Source: CAZNPA01 sp964575095
GTDB taxonomy: Bacteria > Pseudomonadota > Alphaproteobacteria > Rickettsiales > SXRF01
Direction: 5' to 3'
Length of the DNA stretch: 64,000 nt
NCBI GenBank assembly: GCA_964575095.1
Contig: CAZNPA010000008.1
Span: 1 to 64,000 of the forward strand
Within the stretch, counting starts at the first letter, position 1. Every line of letters starts with the position of its first letter. Under the pieces are notes generated by a model. That model ran no database searches, was not told the DNA's origin, and saw only the letters and a program-made list of their open reading frames with translations. Of this stretch, positions 41,966 to 51,445 are shown in pieces. The position numbers were made by a program, and so were the translations under genes.

Positions 41966-42616
41966 ATGAGCGAATTATTACGCGAGCTGCAGGAAGACCT
42001 GCACCAGGAGCGGCTGCACAGACTGTGGCACAGCTTCGGCAAAGTCATCATCGGCCTCAGCATCACCATCATCTTGGGAACGGTGGTGATGGTGGCGTGG
42101 CAGAATTATTCGCGCGCGAAAGCGGCGGGCTATACCGGCCAGCTGATGAAAGCCGCCGACCGCATTAAGGTTGAAGATTACAAAGGCGCCATCGTCGTGT
42201 TCGATGAGCTTACCAAAACGCCGGGTGGGCGCTATTATTCGATCGCCATGCTGCGCAAAGCGGAAGCGCAAACGGCGCTGGGTACGAACGACGCGGCCAT
42301 GGCCACTTACCGGACGTTGGCGCAGAACAGCGGCAATGACGCGTCGGATTCTTTCGGGGCGCTGGCCAAGCTGCTGGCGGCAAACGATGCGGATGCGCCC
42401 ATTAGCGTCAACGAGGATTCGGCATTCCACCACTCCGAACGCGAGCGCCGGGCATGGCAGCTGCTTGCCGCCGGCAAAAAAACCGAGGCGGCGCATGAGC
42501 TCTCACTGTTACGCGACAACGACGCCGCACCGCAAAGTCTGCGCCTGCGCGCGGCAATGGCGCTTAATACCTTGCCGCCGGCGAAAACGGATGCGAAAGC
42601 CGTCGAAAATGAATAG
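41966..42616 (+). CDS. YfgM-like tetratricopeptide membrane protein
   Basis: A 216-residue protein anchored by one N-terminal helix (VIIGLSITIILGTVVMVAWQ) with a periplasmic helical-repeat domain (GGRYYSIAMLRKAEAQTALGTNDAAMATYRTLAQ). This is the YfgM/TPR_21 architecture, an ancillary SecYEG and chaperone-network factor whose gene usually precedes bamB. The start MSELLRELQEDLHQERL is one base after the guaA stop. It overlaps bamB by eight bases. Confidence 0.8.
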   Translation: MSELLRELQEDLHQERLHRLWHSFGKVIIGLSITIILGTVVMVAWQNYSRAKAAGYTGQLMKAADRIKVEDYKGAIVVFDELTKTPGGRYYSIAMLRKAEAQTALGTNDAAMATYRTLAQNSGNDASDSFGALAKLLAANDADAPISVNEDSAFHHSERERRAWQLLAAGKKTEAAHELSLLRDNDAAPQSLRLRAAMALNTLPPAKTDAKAVENE

Positions 42617-43946
42617 GCGGTTTCTTGCTATTGCACTTCTGTCAGCGATGGCGCTGGCGGGCTGTAGCCATCTGCCATCGTGGATGGGCGGCAAAAAAGA
42701 GGAGCCGACAAAGATCGGCGGCGACCGTCTGGCTGTGCTTTCGGAAAACACGCCGTTAACGCCGGATGCCGCGCTTAAATCAACGGCTTTTGTCTTGCCG
42801 CCTTCGACCAATAACGCCGACTGGGCGCAGCACACCGGCATGCTTACCGCTACCTCTAGCAATCTCAGTTTTTCCGGCGCGCTGGATAAAAGCGAGAGCG
42901 CACGCATTGCCGGCGGCAACGATTTCGAGCATACGCTGATTCCGCGGCCGGTGGTTGCCGGTGGCATGGTGTTCGCCATGGACGCGGTGGGAGAAATCTC
43001 GGCGCATGACGCCGCCAACGTCAGCAGCACGCGCTGGCAATCGAACGGTGTCGCCGAAGAGGACGAACCGGACGTTTATGGCGGCGGACTGGCTTACGAC
43101 CAGGGTAAATTATATGCTGTTTCCGGTCGCGGTATGGTCGCCGCCTTTGATGCCGCCACCGGCAAGGAATTATGGCGAAAAGCGTTGCGCGTGCCGTTCC
43201 GCTCGGCGCCGCGCGTGGATGCCGGCAAGCTGTTCGCGCTCACCATCGACAGCCAGTTTTTTGCTCTGGATGCAGCCACCGGCGCCGTTCTCTGGACGCA
43301 TCGCGGCATTTCCGAAACCACCGGCATGATGAACTCTGTCTCTCCTGCCATCGCTTCCGGCACCGTAATCGTGCCTTACGGGTCGGGCGAGATTTATGCG
43401 CTGGGGGAAATCAACGGCACTCCGATCTGGGGCGACTCACTGGTGCAGACAGCGCAGACCGTGGGTAGCAATTCGTTTTCCGGCATCGGCGGCGACCCCA
43501 TCATTGACGGCGAAGCGGTGTTTGCCGTCAGCGCCGGCGGCAGGCTTGGCGTATTCAATCTGGCCGGCGGCCAGCGCCTGTGGGACATGCCTGTCGCTTC
43601 GATCAACACGCCATGGCTGGCGGGGGATTATTTGTTCGTGCTTTCTTCCGACAACACGGTGGCGGCGCTGGTAAAATATACCGGCCACGTGCGCTGGGCA
43701 ACGAAGCTCCCCGATTTCGAAAATGAGGAAAAGAAAAAAGACCCCATCGTCTGGCGCGGACCGGTGCTTATCAACGGCAAACTGACGGTCGTCGGGTCGA
43801 ATGGGCAATTGCTGCTGATTTCTGCCGCCGATGGAACTATCCTCGAAACCAAATCCATCCCGGATAAAATTTATACCGCACCCGTCGTCGCTGGCGGTCG
43901 TATGTACCTGATCGACCAGAGCGCGATGCTGTATTCATTGCAGTAA
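42609..43946 (+). CDS. bamB: Outer-membrane assembly lipoprotein BamB
   Basis: A 445-residue beta-propeller lipoprotein of the BAM complex. The start MNRRFLAIALLSAMALAGC supplies a clear lipobox; the open frame upstream within the preceding gene is rejected. PQQ-like propeller blades recur, for example AFDAATGKELWRKAL, ALDAATGAVLWTHRG and VFNLAGGQRLWDMPV. It lies between yfgM-like and der, the standard proteobacterial order. Confidence 0.92.
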   Translation: MNRRFLAIALLSAMALAGCSHLPSWMGGKKEEPTKIGGDRLAVLSENTPLTPDAALKSTAFVLPPSTNNADWAQHTGMLTATSSNLSFSGALDKSESARIAGGNDFEHTLIPRPVVAGGMVFAMDAVGEISAHDAANVSSTRWQSNGVAEEDEPDVYGGGLAYDQGKLYAVSGRGMVAAFDAATGKELWRKALRVPFRSAPRVDAGKLFALTIDSQFFALDAATGAVLWTHRGISETTGMMNSVSPAIASGTVIVPYGSGEIYALGEINGTPIWGDSLVQTAQTVGSNSFSGIGGDPIIDGEAVFAVSAGGRLGVFNLAGGQRLWDMPVASINTPWLAGDYLFVLSSDNTVAALVKYTGHVRWATKLPDFENEEKKKDPIVWRGPVLINGKLTVVGSNGQLLLISAADGTILETKSIPDKIYTAPVVAGGRMYLIDQSAMLYSLQ

Positions 43947-43950
43947 TTTT

Positions 43951-45312
43951 ATGACGTTCACCGTTGCTATTGTCGGCCGGCCCAATGTCGGTAAATCGAC
44001 ATTATTTAACCGCTTAACCGGCAAGCGCCGGGCACTGGTCGATGACGAGGCGGGGACGACGCGCGACCGGCGCGAAGGCAAGGCCAAGCTGGGGCCGTTG
44101 GAATTTCGCATCATCGATACCGCCGGGCTGGAAGAGGCGAAAGCGGAGACTCTGGCAGCGCGCATGACCAGCCAGACCAAAGAAGCCCTCAAAGACGCCG
44201 ACGTCGTGCTGATGATGATCGACGGCCGCGCCGGTGTGACGCCGATGGACCGGCACTTCGCCGAAATCGTGCGCCGTGCGCAAAAACCCGTGGTGCTGGC
44301 GGTCAACAAGGCCGAGGGCAAGGAATCGAAAAGCGCCATCGCCGAGGCGCACGCGCTGGGGCTCGGCGCGCCGGTGCCCATTTCCGCCGAGCATAACGAA
44401 GGCCTCGCGGATTTGTACGAGGCGCTGGCACCTTTTGAGAAAGGAAGTGGGGATTCGGGATTCGGGATTAAGGAAGAAGAAACAAATTTTATTCCCCCCA
44501 ATCCCCCGCTTTCTATAGCCATCATCGGCCGGCCCAATGTCGGTAAATCGACGCTGATGAACCGCATTTTAGGCGAGGAGCGGATGCTGACCGGCCCCGA
44601 GGCGGGTATCACGCGCGATGCGGTGATGGTGGAGCACGCATTCGAGGGGCGCCCTCTGGCGCTGGTCGATACCGCCGGGATGCGCCGCAAATCGAACGTG
44701 AAGGAAAAAGTCGAGAAATTGGCGGTCGCCGACGCGCTGGAGTCGCTCAAATACGCCGAGGTAGCGGTTCTGGTGATGGATGCCGAGATGCCGCTCGAAA
44801 AACAGGACAACGACATCGCGGCGCTGATCGAGCAGGAGGGTCGTGCTGTCGTCATCGCCGTCAATAAATGGGATATGGTCGAAGATGAGAAGGCGTTTCT
44901 TAAAGCCTTCCGCCAGCGGCTGGAATACGTGCTGCCGCAGGTGGCGGGTGTCGCCATCGTGCCGGTGTCGGCGGAGAAGGGGCAGGGCATCTCGAAGCTG
45001 CTCAAGGAATGCATCAAGGCGCATGCGGTGTGGAACAAGGAAATCTCGACCAGCCAGTTAAACCGCTGGCTGGAAGAGGCGCTTGCCGCCCACGCGCCGC
45101 CGCTGGTCAACAAGCGACGCGTCAAGATCCGCTACATGACGCAAAAAACGGCGCGGCCGCCGACGTTCATCTTATTCGCCAACACCGGCGACATTCCAGA
45201 GAGCTACATACGCTATCTGGTCAATTCCATGCGCGAGCACTTTCATTTGCCCGGCACGCCGATCCGCATTAAAATCCGCAAAGGGAATAATCCGTATGCC
45301 GGCCGCGATTGA
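43951..45312 (+). CDS. der: Ribosome biogenesis GTPase Der (EngA)
   Basis: A 453-residue double GTPase for 50S assembly. Domain 1 has P-loop GRPNVGKSTLFN, DTAG and NKAE; domain 2 has GRPNVGKSTLMN, DTAGM and NKWD, followed by a KH-like C-terminus (HLPGTPIRIKIRKGNNPY). The acidic linker between the G domains contains GSGDSGFGIKEEETNFIPPN, encoded by a heptamer-word palindrome; such linkers vary among homologues. The 3' end overlaps the ABC gene by 17 bases. Confidence 0.95.
   Translation: MTFTVAIVGRPNVGKSTLFNRLTGKRRALVDDEAGTTRDRREGKAKLGPLEFRIIDTAGLEEAKAETLAARMTSQTKEALKDADVVLMMIDGRAGVTPMDRHFAEIVRRAQKPVVLAVNKAEGKESKSAIAEAHALGLGAPVPISAEHNEGLADLYEALAPFEKGSGDSGFGIKEEETNFIPPNPPLSIAIIGRPNVGKSTLMNRILGEERMLTGPEAGITRDAVMVEHAFEGRPLALVDTAGMRRKSNVKEKVEKLAVADALESLKYAEVAVLVMDAEMPLEKQDNDIAALIEQEGRAVVIAVNKWDMVEDEKAFLKAFRQRLEYVLPQVAGVAIVPVSAEKGQGISKLLKECIKAHAVWNKEISTSQLNRWLEEALAAHAPPLVNKRRVKIRYMTQKTARPPTFILFANTGDIPESYIRYLVNSMREHFHLPGTPIRIKIRKGNNPYAGRD
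44450..44507. repeat. Heptamer-word palindrome (GGGATTC) in the inter-domain linker of der
   Basis: Words GGGATTC, GGGATTC, GGGATTA run from 44450 to 44470. A weaker inverted arm, with TTATTCCCCCCAATCCCCC at 44489-44507, follows a short A-rich loop. The insert encodes the flexible segment between the two G domains, so both domains stay intact. The word equals that of the elements at 28594 and 58100. Confidence 0.8.
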
Positions 45313-46228
45313 GATAAAAAAACTCCACAAAACCTACGGCAGCGACAAAAAATCTGCCACGAAAGTCGCGCTTAAAGGTATTGATTTAGATGTCCCGCGC
45401 GGCTCGTTTTTCGGGTTGCTGGGCCCTAACGGCGCCGGGAAATCGACGATGATCAACATCCTGGCCGGACTGGTACTCAAAACCAGCGGCGAGGCACGCA
45501 TCCTGGGCCATGACATCGAAAAAAACATGCGGCAGGCGCGGCTTTCGCTCGGCGTCGTGCCGCAGGAGCTGGTGCTCGACACGTTCTTCACCGTGCGCCA
45601 GGCGCTCGACATCCATGCCGGTTATTACGGCGTGCCTAAGCCTAAGCGCAAAACCGACGAGATCATCGCGGCGCTGGGACTTACCGACAAGGCCGACATC
45701 AATTCGCGGCGACTGTCGGGCGGCATGCGGCGGCGGCTCTTGGTCGCCAAGGCGCTGGTGCATTCGCCACCGGTATTGATTCTGGACGAGCCGACAGCGG
45801 GTGTAGATGTCGAGTTGCGCACACAATTATGGAATTATGTGCGCGCGCTGAACAAGCAGGGAACCACGGTGCTGCTTACCACGCATTACCTGGAAGAAGC
45901 CGAGGAGCTCTGCGACACCATCGCCGTCATCAACCACGGCGAGGTGGTGGCGTGCGACAAAAAATCGACGCTGCTCAAGCAGTTCGACAGCAAGCAGATG
46001 GTCATCACATTGCCACAAAAATTGACGGAAATTCCGGCGGCGCTGGCATCATGGCCGGCAACGATTGACGGCGAGGGCAGGCTGGTCATCAGCTACAAGC
46101 CCAGCAAAAACTCGATGCAGGATATTTTGGACGCCGTGCGCACGTCCGGCCTTAGCATATCGGACATGACGACACGCGAGGCCGACCTTGAGGAAGTGTT
46201 CATCCACTTAACGCGCGCGGCGGCGTAA
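45296..46228 (+). CDS. ABC transporter ATP-binding protein
   Basis: A 310-residue single ATPase: Walker A GPNGAGKSTM, Q-loop VVPQELVLD, signature LSGGMRRRLLVA, Walker B VLILDEPTAGVD and H-loop TTHYLEEAEEL. This is the drug/polysaccharide exporter (DrrA/NatA) branch, with a C-terminal extension of about 80 residues. Members normally pair with an ABC-2 permease, but none is adjacent: der overlaps on one side and rlmI on the other. Its permease may lie elsewhere. Confidence 0.88.
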   Translation: MPAAIEIKKLHKTYGSDKKSATKVALKGIDLDVPRGSFFGLLGPNGAGKSTMINILAGLVLKTSGEARILGHDIEKNMRQARLSLGVVPQELVLDTFFTVRQALDIHAGYYGVPKPKRKTDEIIAALGLTDKADINSRRLSGGMRRRLLVAKALVHSPPVLILDEPTAGVDVELRTQLWNYVRALNKQGTTVLLTTHYLEEAEELCDTIAVINHGEVVACDKKSTLLKQFDSKQMVITLPQKLTEIPAALASWPATIDGEGRLVISYKPSKNSMQDILDAVRTSGLSISDMTTREADLEEVFIHLTRAAA

Positions 46229-47403
46229 TGCTGTGCCGCTTGCGCCTTAAAAAAGGCAAGGATGCCGCCATCCGTGATGGCTTTCCGTGGATTTACGCCA
46301 ACGATATCATCGATTCTTCCGAGTGGAAAATGGCTCCAATTGGTAGTTTGGCGCAGATTGAAACGGTGCGCGGAGAATTTATCGGAATCGGCTATGTCAA
46401 CGCCGCGTCACAAATTGTCGGGCGTGTGCTCTCGCTCAAAAACGAAAAGATCGATGCGGCGTTTTTTACAGCGCGGATTAAAGCTGCGCTGGCGCGGCGG
46501 GAAAAAATCATCGGCGTGCCCTATTACCGGCTGGCGCATTCCGAAGCCGACGGGCTGCCGGGGTTACTCCTGGACAGGTTCGGCGACATCGTCGTCGCAC
46601 AGGTGGGAACGGCGGGCATGGAGCGGTTGCAGCCATTATGGATAGAGGCATTGGAAAAAGTTGTTTCGCCGAAAATCATTGTACTGCGTAACGACGCCGG
46701 CGCGCGGAAATTGGAGGGGTTGAAACAGGAGACAACCATATTGAAAGGCGAGGCAGCGGGTGTAATCGAAGTCCGCCAAAACAACCTTGTCTATTTCGCC
46801 GACCTGGTGAAAGGCCAGAAGACCGGCTGGTTTTACGACCAGCGCGACAACCATGCGCTGGTGGCGAATATGTCTAAAGAAAAAACCGTGCTCGATGTTT
46901 ACGCGCACTCCGGCGGGTTCGGGCTGCTGGCGGCAAAACACGGCGCGGCAGAGGTCACCATGGTCGACAGCTCGGCGCTGGCTTTGGATTTAGCCAAGAA
47001 AGCGCAGGCGGAAAATAATCTAAAACATTGTGATTATATTCAAGGCGACGCGTTTGAAATAATGGAGAAATTAGCGGGCGAGGGCAACCGCTACGATATC
47101 GTCATCACCGACCCGCCGCCCTTCATCAAAACCAAGAAAGACATCGCGTCGGGGTTGAAAGGCTATGCCAAGATGGCAAAATTGGCAGCTGCGTTGGTTA
47201 ACCCCGCCGGACATTTATTTGCCGCCTCCTGCTCGCACCATGCCTCGCGCGGCGCGTTTAACAACGCGGTGATGGAAGGCATTGGGAAAGCCGGACGCGC
47301 GTCCACGCTGCTTAAGCAAACCGGCGCCGCGCCCGACCATCCCATTCACCCTAAATTACCGCAAAGTGAGTATTTGAAAGGCCTGCTGGTTCGGCTAGAC
47401 TAG
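46228..47403 (+). CDS. rlmI: 23S rRNA (cytosine-C5) methyltransferase, RlmI type
   Basis: A 391-residue class I SAM-dependent methyltransferase with an N-terminal PUA domain (KKGKDAAIRDGFPWIYANDII). The methyltransferase core has VLDVYAHSGGFGLLAAKHGA (SAM binding), VDSSALAL and DIVITDPPPFIKTKKD, then the Ser-Cys stretch FAASCSHHASRGAF, which holds the catalytic Cys expected for m5C enzymes. The start shares one base with the ABC gene stop. Confidence 0.88.
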   Translation: MLCRLRLKKGKDAAIRDGFPWIYANDIIDSSEWKMAPIGSLAQIETVRGEFIGIGYVNAASQIVGRVLSLKNEKIDAAFFTARIKAALARREKIIGVPYYRLAHSEADGLPGLLLDRFGDIVVAQVGTAGMERLQPLWIEALEKVVSPKIIVLRNDAGARKLEGLKQETTILKGEAAGVIEVRQNNLVYFADLVKGQKTGWFYDQRDNHALVANMSKEKTVLDVYAHSGGFGLLAAKHGAAEVTMVDSSALALDLAKKAQAENNLKHCDYIQGDAFEIMEKLAGEGNRYDIVITDPPPFIKTKKDIASGLKGYAKMAKLAAALVNPAGHLFAASCSHHASRGAFNNAVMEGIGKAGRASTLLKQTGAAPDHPIHPKLPQSEYLKGLLVRLD

Positions 47404-47422
47404 CGGCAACTAAGGAGGGATT

Positions 47423-47833
47423 ATGCTCAACGAATTCAAGCAATTCATCGCCCGCGGCAACGTCATTGACCTCGCGGTCGGCATCATCATGGGCGCGGCG
47501 TTTACCGGTATCGTTAGCTCGCTGGTAAAAGACATCCTCATGCCCCCCATCGGCAAAATCATGGGCGGTATCGATTTTTCCAATTTCTTCGTCAATTTGT
47601 CCGATGGCAGCTACGCCACGCTGAAAGCGGCGCAGGAAGCCGGTGCTGCGACGATCAATTACGGTATCTTTTTAAATCAGGTCATCAATTTCCTGATCGT
47701 CGCCTTCGCCGTGTTCATACTGGTCAAGCAAGTCAACCGCTTCCACCGCCGCGAGGACGCCAAGCCCACCGTCGCCCCGCCGCGGCAGGAAATGCTGCTC
47801 GAAGAAATCCGCGACCTGCTGAAACGGAAATAG
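47423..47833 (+). CDS. mscL: Large-conductance mechanosensitive channel
   Basis: A 136-residue MscL. The N-terminal amphipathic helix and first membrane helix, FKQFIARGNVIDLAVGIIMGAAFTGIVSSLV, followed by KDILMPPIGKIMGG, are canonical; the second helix is FLNQVINFLIVAFAVFILVKQVNRF. A strong ribosome-binding site AAGGAGG is nearby. It opens on osmotic downshock. Confidence 0.97.
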   Translation: MLNEFKQFIARGNVIDLAVGIIMGAAFTGIVSSLVKDILMPPIGKIMGGIDFSNFFVNLSDGSYATLKAAQEAGAATINYGIFLNQVINFLIVAFAVFILVKQVNRFHRREDAKPTVAPPRQEMLLEEIRDLLKRK

Positions 47834-47837
47834 CGTC

Positions 47838-48248
47838 GTGTCGAAAATTAAAAATATGTGGTCGGCTTTGGTCGGGAAAAAGGGCCCAAAAGAGCGGATC
47901 GAACAACAGCGGGAAATTCACAAGGATTCGGATTTGTTGCTTCAGGTGCTCGATTTCATGCTGGCCAAGCGCAACACGTGGGAGTTAACCGCGGACGAGT
48001 TTGAGCGGATCAGCGCCATCGGCCGATCCGTTAAAGGGGATGCAAAAGAGATACGCGGCGCCGTTGTCCAGGCGCTTATTTCCATGCATCAGGAATTCGC
48101 CGCCGACCTTGATGACATCGTTTCCGGCCGCAAGCGTTCGACAAGCGGCGGGACGGAACAACTAAAAAAGCATGTAGAGGAAGACCTCTTGGCCGGCGAG
48201 TTGTTGGTATCCAAGTCTTCTGGTCCCGATAAATCCCAGGGACGGTAA
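47838..48248 (+). CDS. Hypothetical soluble protein
   Basis: A 136-residue frame from a GTG start (MSKIKNMWSALVGKKGPKER) four bases after mscL. The protein is charged and mostly helical (DLLLQVLDFMLAKRNTWELTADEFERISAIG), with no signal or membrane segment. I do not recognise a family. Probably co-transcribed with mscL. It ends two bases before the convergent putA. Confidence 0.6.
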   Translation: MSKIKNMWSALVGKKGPKERIEQQREIHKDSDLLLQVLDFMLAKRNTWELTADEFERISAIGRSVKGDAKEIRGAVVQALISMHQEFAADLDDIVSGRKRSTSGGTEQLKKHVEEDLLAGELLVSKSSGPDKSQGR

Positions 48249-48250
48249 CG

Positions 48251-51200
48251 CTAATTTTCCCCCGAAAGCAGCGCCAGATTCCCGCCGATGGCGGTGGTGT
48301 TGATGGTGAGGGTGCGTTCGTTCAAAAATTTCAGCAAATAATGCGGGCCGCCGGCTTTGGGGCCGGTGCCGGACAAACCCTCGCCGCCGAAGGGCTGCAC
48401 GCCGACCACCGCGCCGGTCATGCCGCGGTTGACGTACATGTTCCCGGCCTTGATACGCGAAGCAAAGAAATCAATGTGATCCTCGATGCGGCTTTGCAGC
48501 CCGAACGTCAGGCCGAAGCCGGTCGAATTGATGTCCTCCGCTACCTGCTCGAGCTCGGAGGCCTTGAAACGGATGATGTGCAGCACCGGCCCGAAGACTT
48601 CGCCCTCCAACTGGCGGATATTTTTTATCTCGAAGGCGTGCGGCGCCACGAACGACCCGGCGGCGGCGATGGCGGGCGCGACGGGCGAGGCAGCAACCAG
48701 GCTTGCTTCCTGCTGCATACGCTCGATGTGCCGGTAAAGCTCGCGCCGCGCTTCGCCGTCGATCACCGGGCCGACGTCGGTGGCAAAATCCATCGGGTGG
48801 CCGAGCCTCAGTTCCTGCATAGCGCCCGCCAATAAATCCATCAGCGGCTCGGCAATGTCTTCTTGAACATACAGCACGCGCAGTGCCGAACAGCGCTGCC
48901 CGGCGCTTCCGAAGGCCGAGAGCACGATGTCGTCCACCGCCTGCTCAAGCAGCGCCGAGCTGTCGACCACCATGCAGTTCTGGCCGCCGGTCTCGGCGAT
49001 GAAGGCCGGGATAGCGCCTTTTCGCGCCGCCAATGCCCGGTTGATCGACTGCGCCGTTTCCATCGAACCGGTAAAGACGATGCCGCTGATGCGCCCGTCT
49101 TCGGTCAGCGCCTTGCCGATGACGCTGCCGCTGCCGGGAATGAGTTGCACCGCCTCGCGCGGGATGCCGGCCTCGTGCATCAGGCGCACGGCATAGGCCG
49201 CCACCAGCGGCGTTTGCGCGGCAGGCTTGGCGAGCACGCAGTTGCCGGTGGCGAGCGCCGCCGCCACCTGACCGGTGAAGATCGCCAGCGGGAAATTCCA
49301 TGGGGAGATGCAGCCGAACACGCCGCGCGGGACGAGGCGGAGCGTATTGCTCTCGCCGGTCGGCCCGGCCAGCGTTTCCGGTTCATGCATCAATTTTTTT
49401 GCTTCCGCCGCGTAGTAGCGGCAGAAATCGGCGGCTTCGCGGACTTCGGAAATACCGTCGGCGATGGTTTTTCCCGCCTCGCGCGAAAGCAGGGCGATCA
49501 GCTCGGCAGCGTTTTCCTCCATGCGGTCGGCGACGCTTTCCAGCATCTCGGCGCGCACCGCCACCGGCGTTTTTGCCCAGCCTGCGAACGCCTTATGCGC
49601 CGCCTCGATGGCGCGCGGCAGTTCCTCGGCGGCGATATTGGTCGCTTCACCGACGATATTTTCCAGCCGCGCCGGTTCGACTATTTCGCGCGCGATGCCC
49701 GCTGCTTTACCGGAAGCACAGGACGGCGCAGCTTGCCACTTTTTCTGCCCGAAGGCAGCAAGCTGCGCCTGCAGCCGGTCGCACATGTCCAGATTGCCGA
49801 GGTCGTAGCCGCCGGAATTCTTGCGCGCTTTTCCATAAATGCCGCGCGGCAACGGGATGGCGCTGTTGGGAGTTGCGCCGCCTTGCCTGGTTTTTGCCAC
49901 CGGATCGGCGAGCAGCACGTCGAGCGGCGTTTCCTCATCCATCAGCAAATTGACGAACGAGGTGTTGGCGCCGTTTTCGAGCAGGCGGCGGATGAGGTAA
50001 GCCAGCAAATCTTTATGCGGACCGACCGGCGCGTAAATGCGGCAGGGATGACCTACGACCGCCGCGTCGTATAGCCCTTCGCCCATGCCGTGCAGCCGCT
50101 GGAATTCAAATTCTTCCTTGTTCACGCGGTGATGTTTTGCCATCTGCCCGATAGTGGCGAAGCTGCGCGCGTTATGCGTGGCGAACTGGGCGTAAAAACA
50201 ATCGTGGGCGGCCAGTATTTTATCGGCGCAGGCAAGGTACGACACGTCGGTGTGCTCCTTGCGCGTGAATACCGGGTAGGCGGGATGCCCCCCCACCTGC
50301 GCCCATTTGATCTCGGAATCCCAGTACGCGCCCTTGACCAGCCGGACGGGGATGACTCGGTGGTAGCGGCGCGACAGCACGATTAAATAATCGATGACGT
50401 AAAAAGCGCGCTTCTGGTACGCCTGCACGACAAAGCCGATACCGTTCCAGCCGGTAAACGCCGCATCGGCGAAAATTTCGGAGAAGAGCAGCATCTCGAT
50501 ATCGAGCCGTGTGGCTTCCTCGGCGTCGATGGAGACGGTGATGCCATATTGCTTGGCCAGCAATAATATTTCCTTGAGGCGCGGCAGCAATTCTTTCAGC
50601 ACGCGGTCTTTCTGCGAGAACTGGTAGCGCGGATGCAGCGCCGAGAGCTTCACCGAAATGCCGGGCGCTTCGAACAGAGGCTTGCCTTTGGCGGCCTTTC
50701 CGATTTCGGCGATGGCGTGGCGGTAAGCGGCGACGTAGGCCTGGGCCTGGACGTCGCTTCTGGCGCCTTCGCCCAAAATATCGTAAGAAAAGCGGTAGCC
50801 CTTTTCGCCGTAAGATTTGGAGCGGGTGAGCGCCTCATCAATGGTTTCGCCCAAGACGAACTGCGTGCCGATGAAGCGCATGGCGGATTTTAGCGCTTCG
50901 CGGATCACCGGATCGCCGAATTTGGATACGAGCTTGCCTAAGATATGGGCCGGTTTTGCCTCCGTGCCCGCGCCGAGCTCAACGACTTTGCCGGTGAGTA
51001 ACAACCCCCAGCTCGAGGCGTTGACGAACAGCGATTCGCTGCCGCCTAAATGTTTTTCCCACTCGGTGCTTTCGAACTTGTCGCGGATCAGGCGGTTGGC
51101 GGTTTCGGAATCGGGGATGCGAAGCAGTGCTTCGGCCAGGCACATGATGGCGACACCCTCGCGCGTATCGAGCCCGTATTCGTGCAAGAATGCCTCGACG

Positions 51201-51406
51201 CCGATGGCGGATTTATGGGCGCGGATTTTGCCGACCAGCGCCTCGGCCTCGCGGCGTATGTCCTTCTCCATGCCGGAAAGATGCGCGAGTTGTACGAGCA
51301 GCCGCTCCACGCTCTCCTTTTCGGGAAGCCAGGCCTTGCCGCTGATGTCCTGCTGCAATGCCAGGGGCGACGCAGCCTCTGCCGTATGTATTGCCGGTTT
51401 TGCCAT
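48251..51406 (-). CDS. putA: Bifunctional proline dehydrogenase / glutamate-semialdehyde dehydrogenase PutA
   Basis: A 1051-residue enzyme converting proline to glutamate. The ATG start MAKPAIHTAEAASPLALQ is preferred to a TTG 12 codons upstream. The FAD-dependent proline dehydrogenase barrel includes VRLVKGAYWDSEIKWAQ and RYQFSQKDR; the aldehyde dehydrogenase has PWNFPLAIFTGQVAAALA, AETGGQN and the catalytic Cys in SAGQRCSALRVL. No ribbon-helix-helix DNA-binding domain is present, so it should not autoregulate. A perfect 12-base inverted repeat covers the linker between the two domains. Confidence 0.95.
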   Translation of the reverse strand: MAKPAIHTAEAASPLALQQDISGKAWLPEKESVERLLVQLAHLSGMEKDIRREAEALVGKIRAHKSAIGVEAFLHEYGLDTREGVAIMCLAEALLRIPDSETANRLIRDKFESTEWEKHLGGSESLFVNASSWGLLLTGKVVELGAGTEAKPAHILGKLVSKFGDPVIREALKSAMRFIGTQFVLGETIDEALTRSKSYGEKGYRFSYDILGEGARSDVQAQAYVAAYRHAIAEIGKAAKGKPLFEAPGISVKLSALHPRYQFSQKDRVLKELLPRLKEILLLAKQYGITVSIDAEEATRLDIEMLLFSEIFADAAFTGWNGIGFVVQAYQKRAFYVIDYLIVLSRRYHRVIPVRLVKGAYWDSEIKWAQVGGHPAYPVFTRKEHTDVSYLACADKILAAHDCFYAQFATHNARSFATIGQMAKHHRVNKEEFEFQRLHGMGEGLYDAAVVGHPCRIYAPVGPHKDLLAYLIRRLLENGANTSFVNLLMDEETPLDVLLADPVAKTRQGGATPNSAIPLPRGIYGKARKNSGGYDLGNLDMCDRLQAQLAAFGQKKWQAAPSCASGKAAGIAREIVEPARLENIVGEATNIAAEELPRAIEAAHKAFAGWAKTPVAVRAEMLESVADRMEENAAELIALLSREAGKTIADGISEVREAADFCRYYAAEAKKLMHEPETLAGPTGESNTLRLVPRGVFGCISPWNFPLAIFTGQVAAALATGNCVLAKPAAQTPLVAAYAVRLMHEAGIPREAVQLIPGSGSVIGKALTEDGRISGIVFTGSMETAQSINRALAARKGAIPAFIAETGGQNCMVVDSSALLEQAVDDIVLSAFGSAGQRCSALRVLYVQEDIAEPLMDLLAGAMQELRLGHPMDFATDVGPVIDGEARRELYRHIERMQQEASLVAASPVAPAIAAAGSFVAPHAFEIKNIRQLEGEVFGPVLHIIRFKASELEQVAEDINSTGFGLTFGLQSRIEDHIDFFASRIKAGNMYVNRGMTGAVVGVQPFGGEGLSGTGPKAGGPHYLLKFLNERTLTINTTAIGGNLALLSGEN
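49725..49769. repeat. Inverted repeat in the inter-domain linker of putA
   Basis: Arms GGCGCAGCTTGC (49725-49736) and GCAAGCTGCGCC (49758-49769) are perfectly complementary. The 21-base loop contains a smaller TGCC-CGAA-GGCA hairpin. It encodes LAAFGQKKWQAAP, at the variable junction between the proline and aldehyde dehydrogenase domains. It may be another palindromic insert or a chance structure. Confidence 0.6.
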
Positions 51407-51445
51407 AGGGGGCGTTTTACTCGGGAAAGCGCCGGTTTGCAAGCA

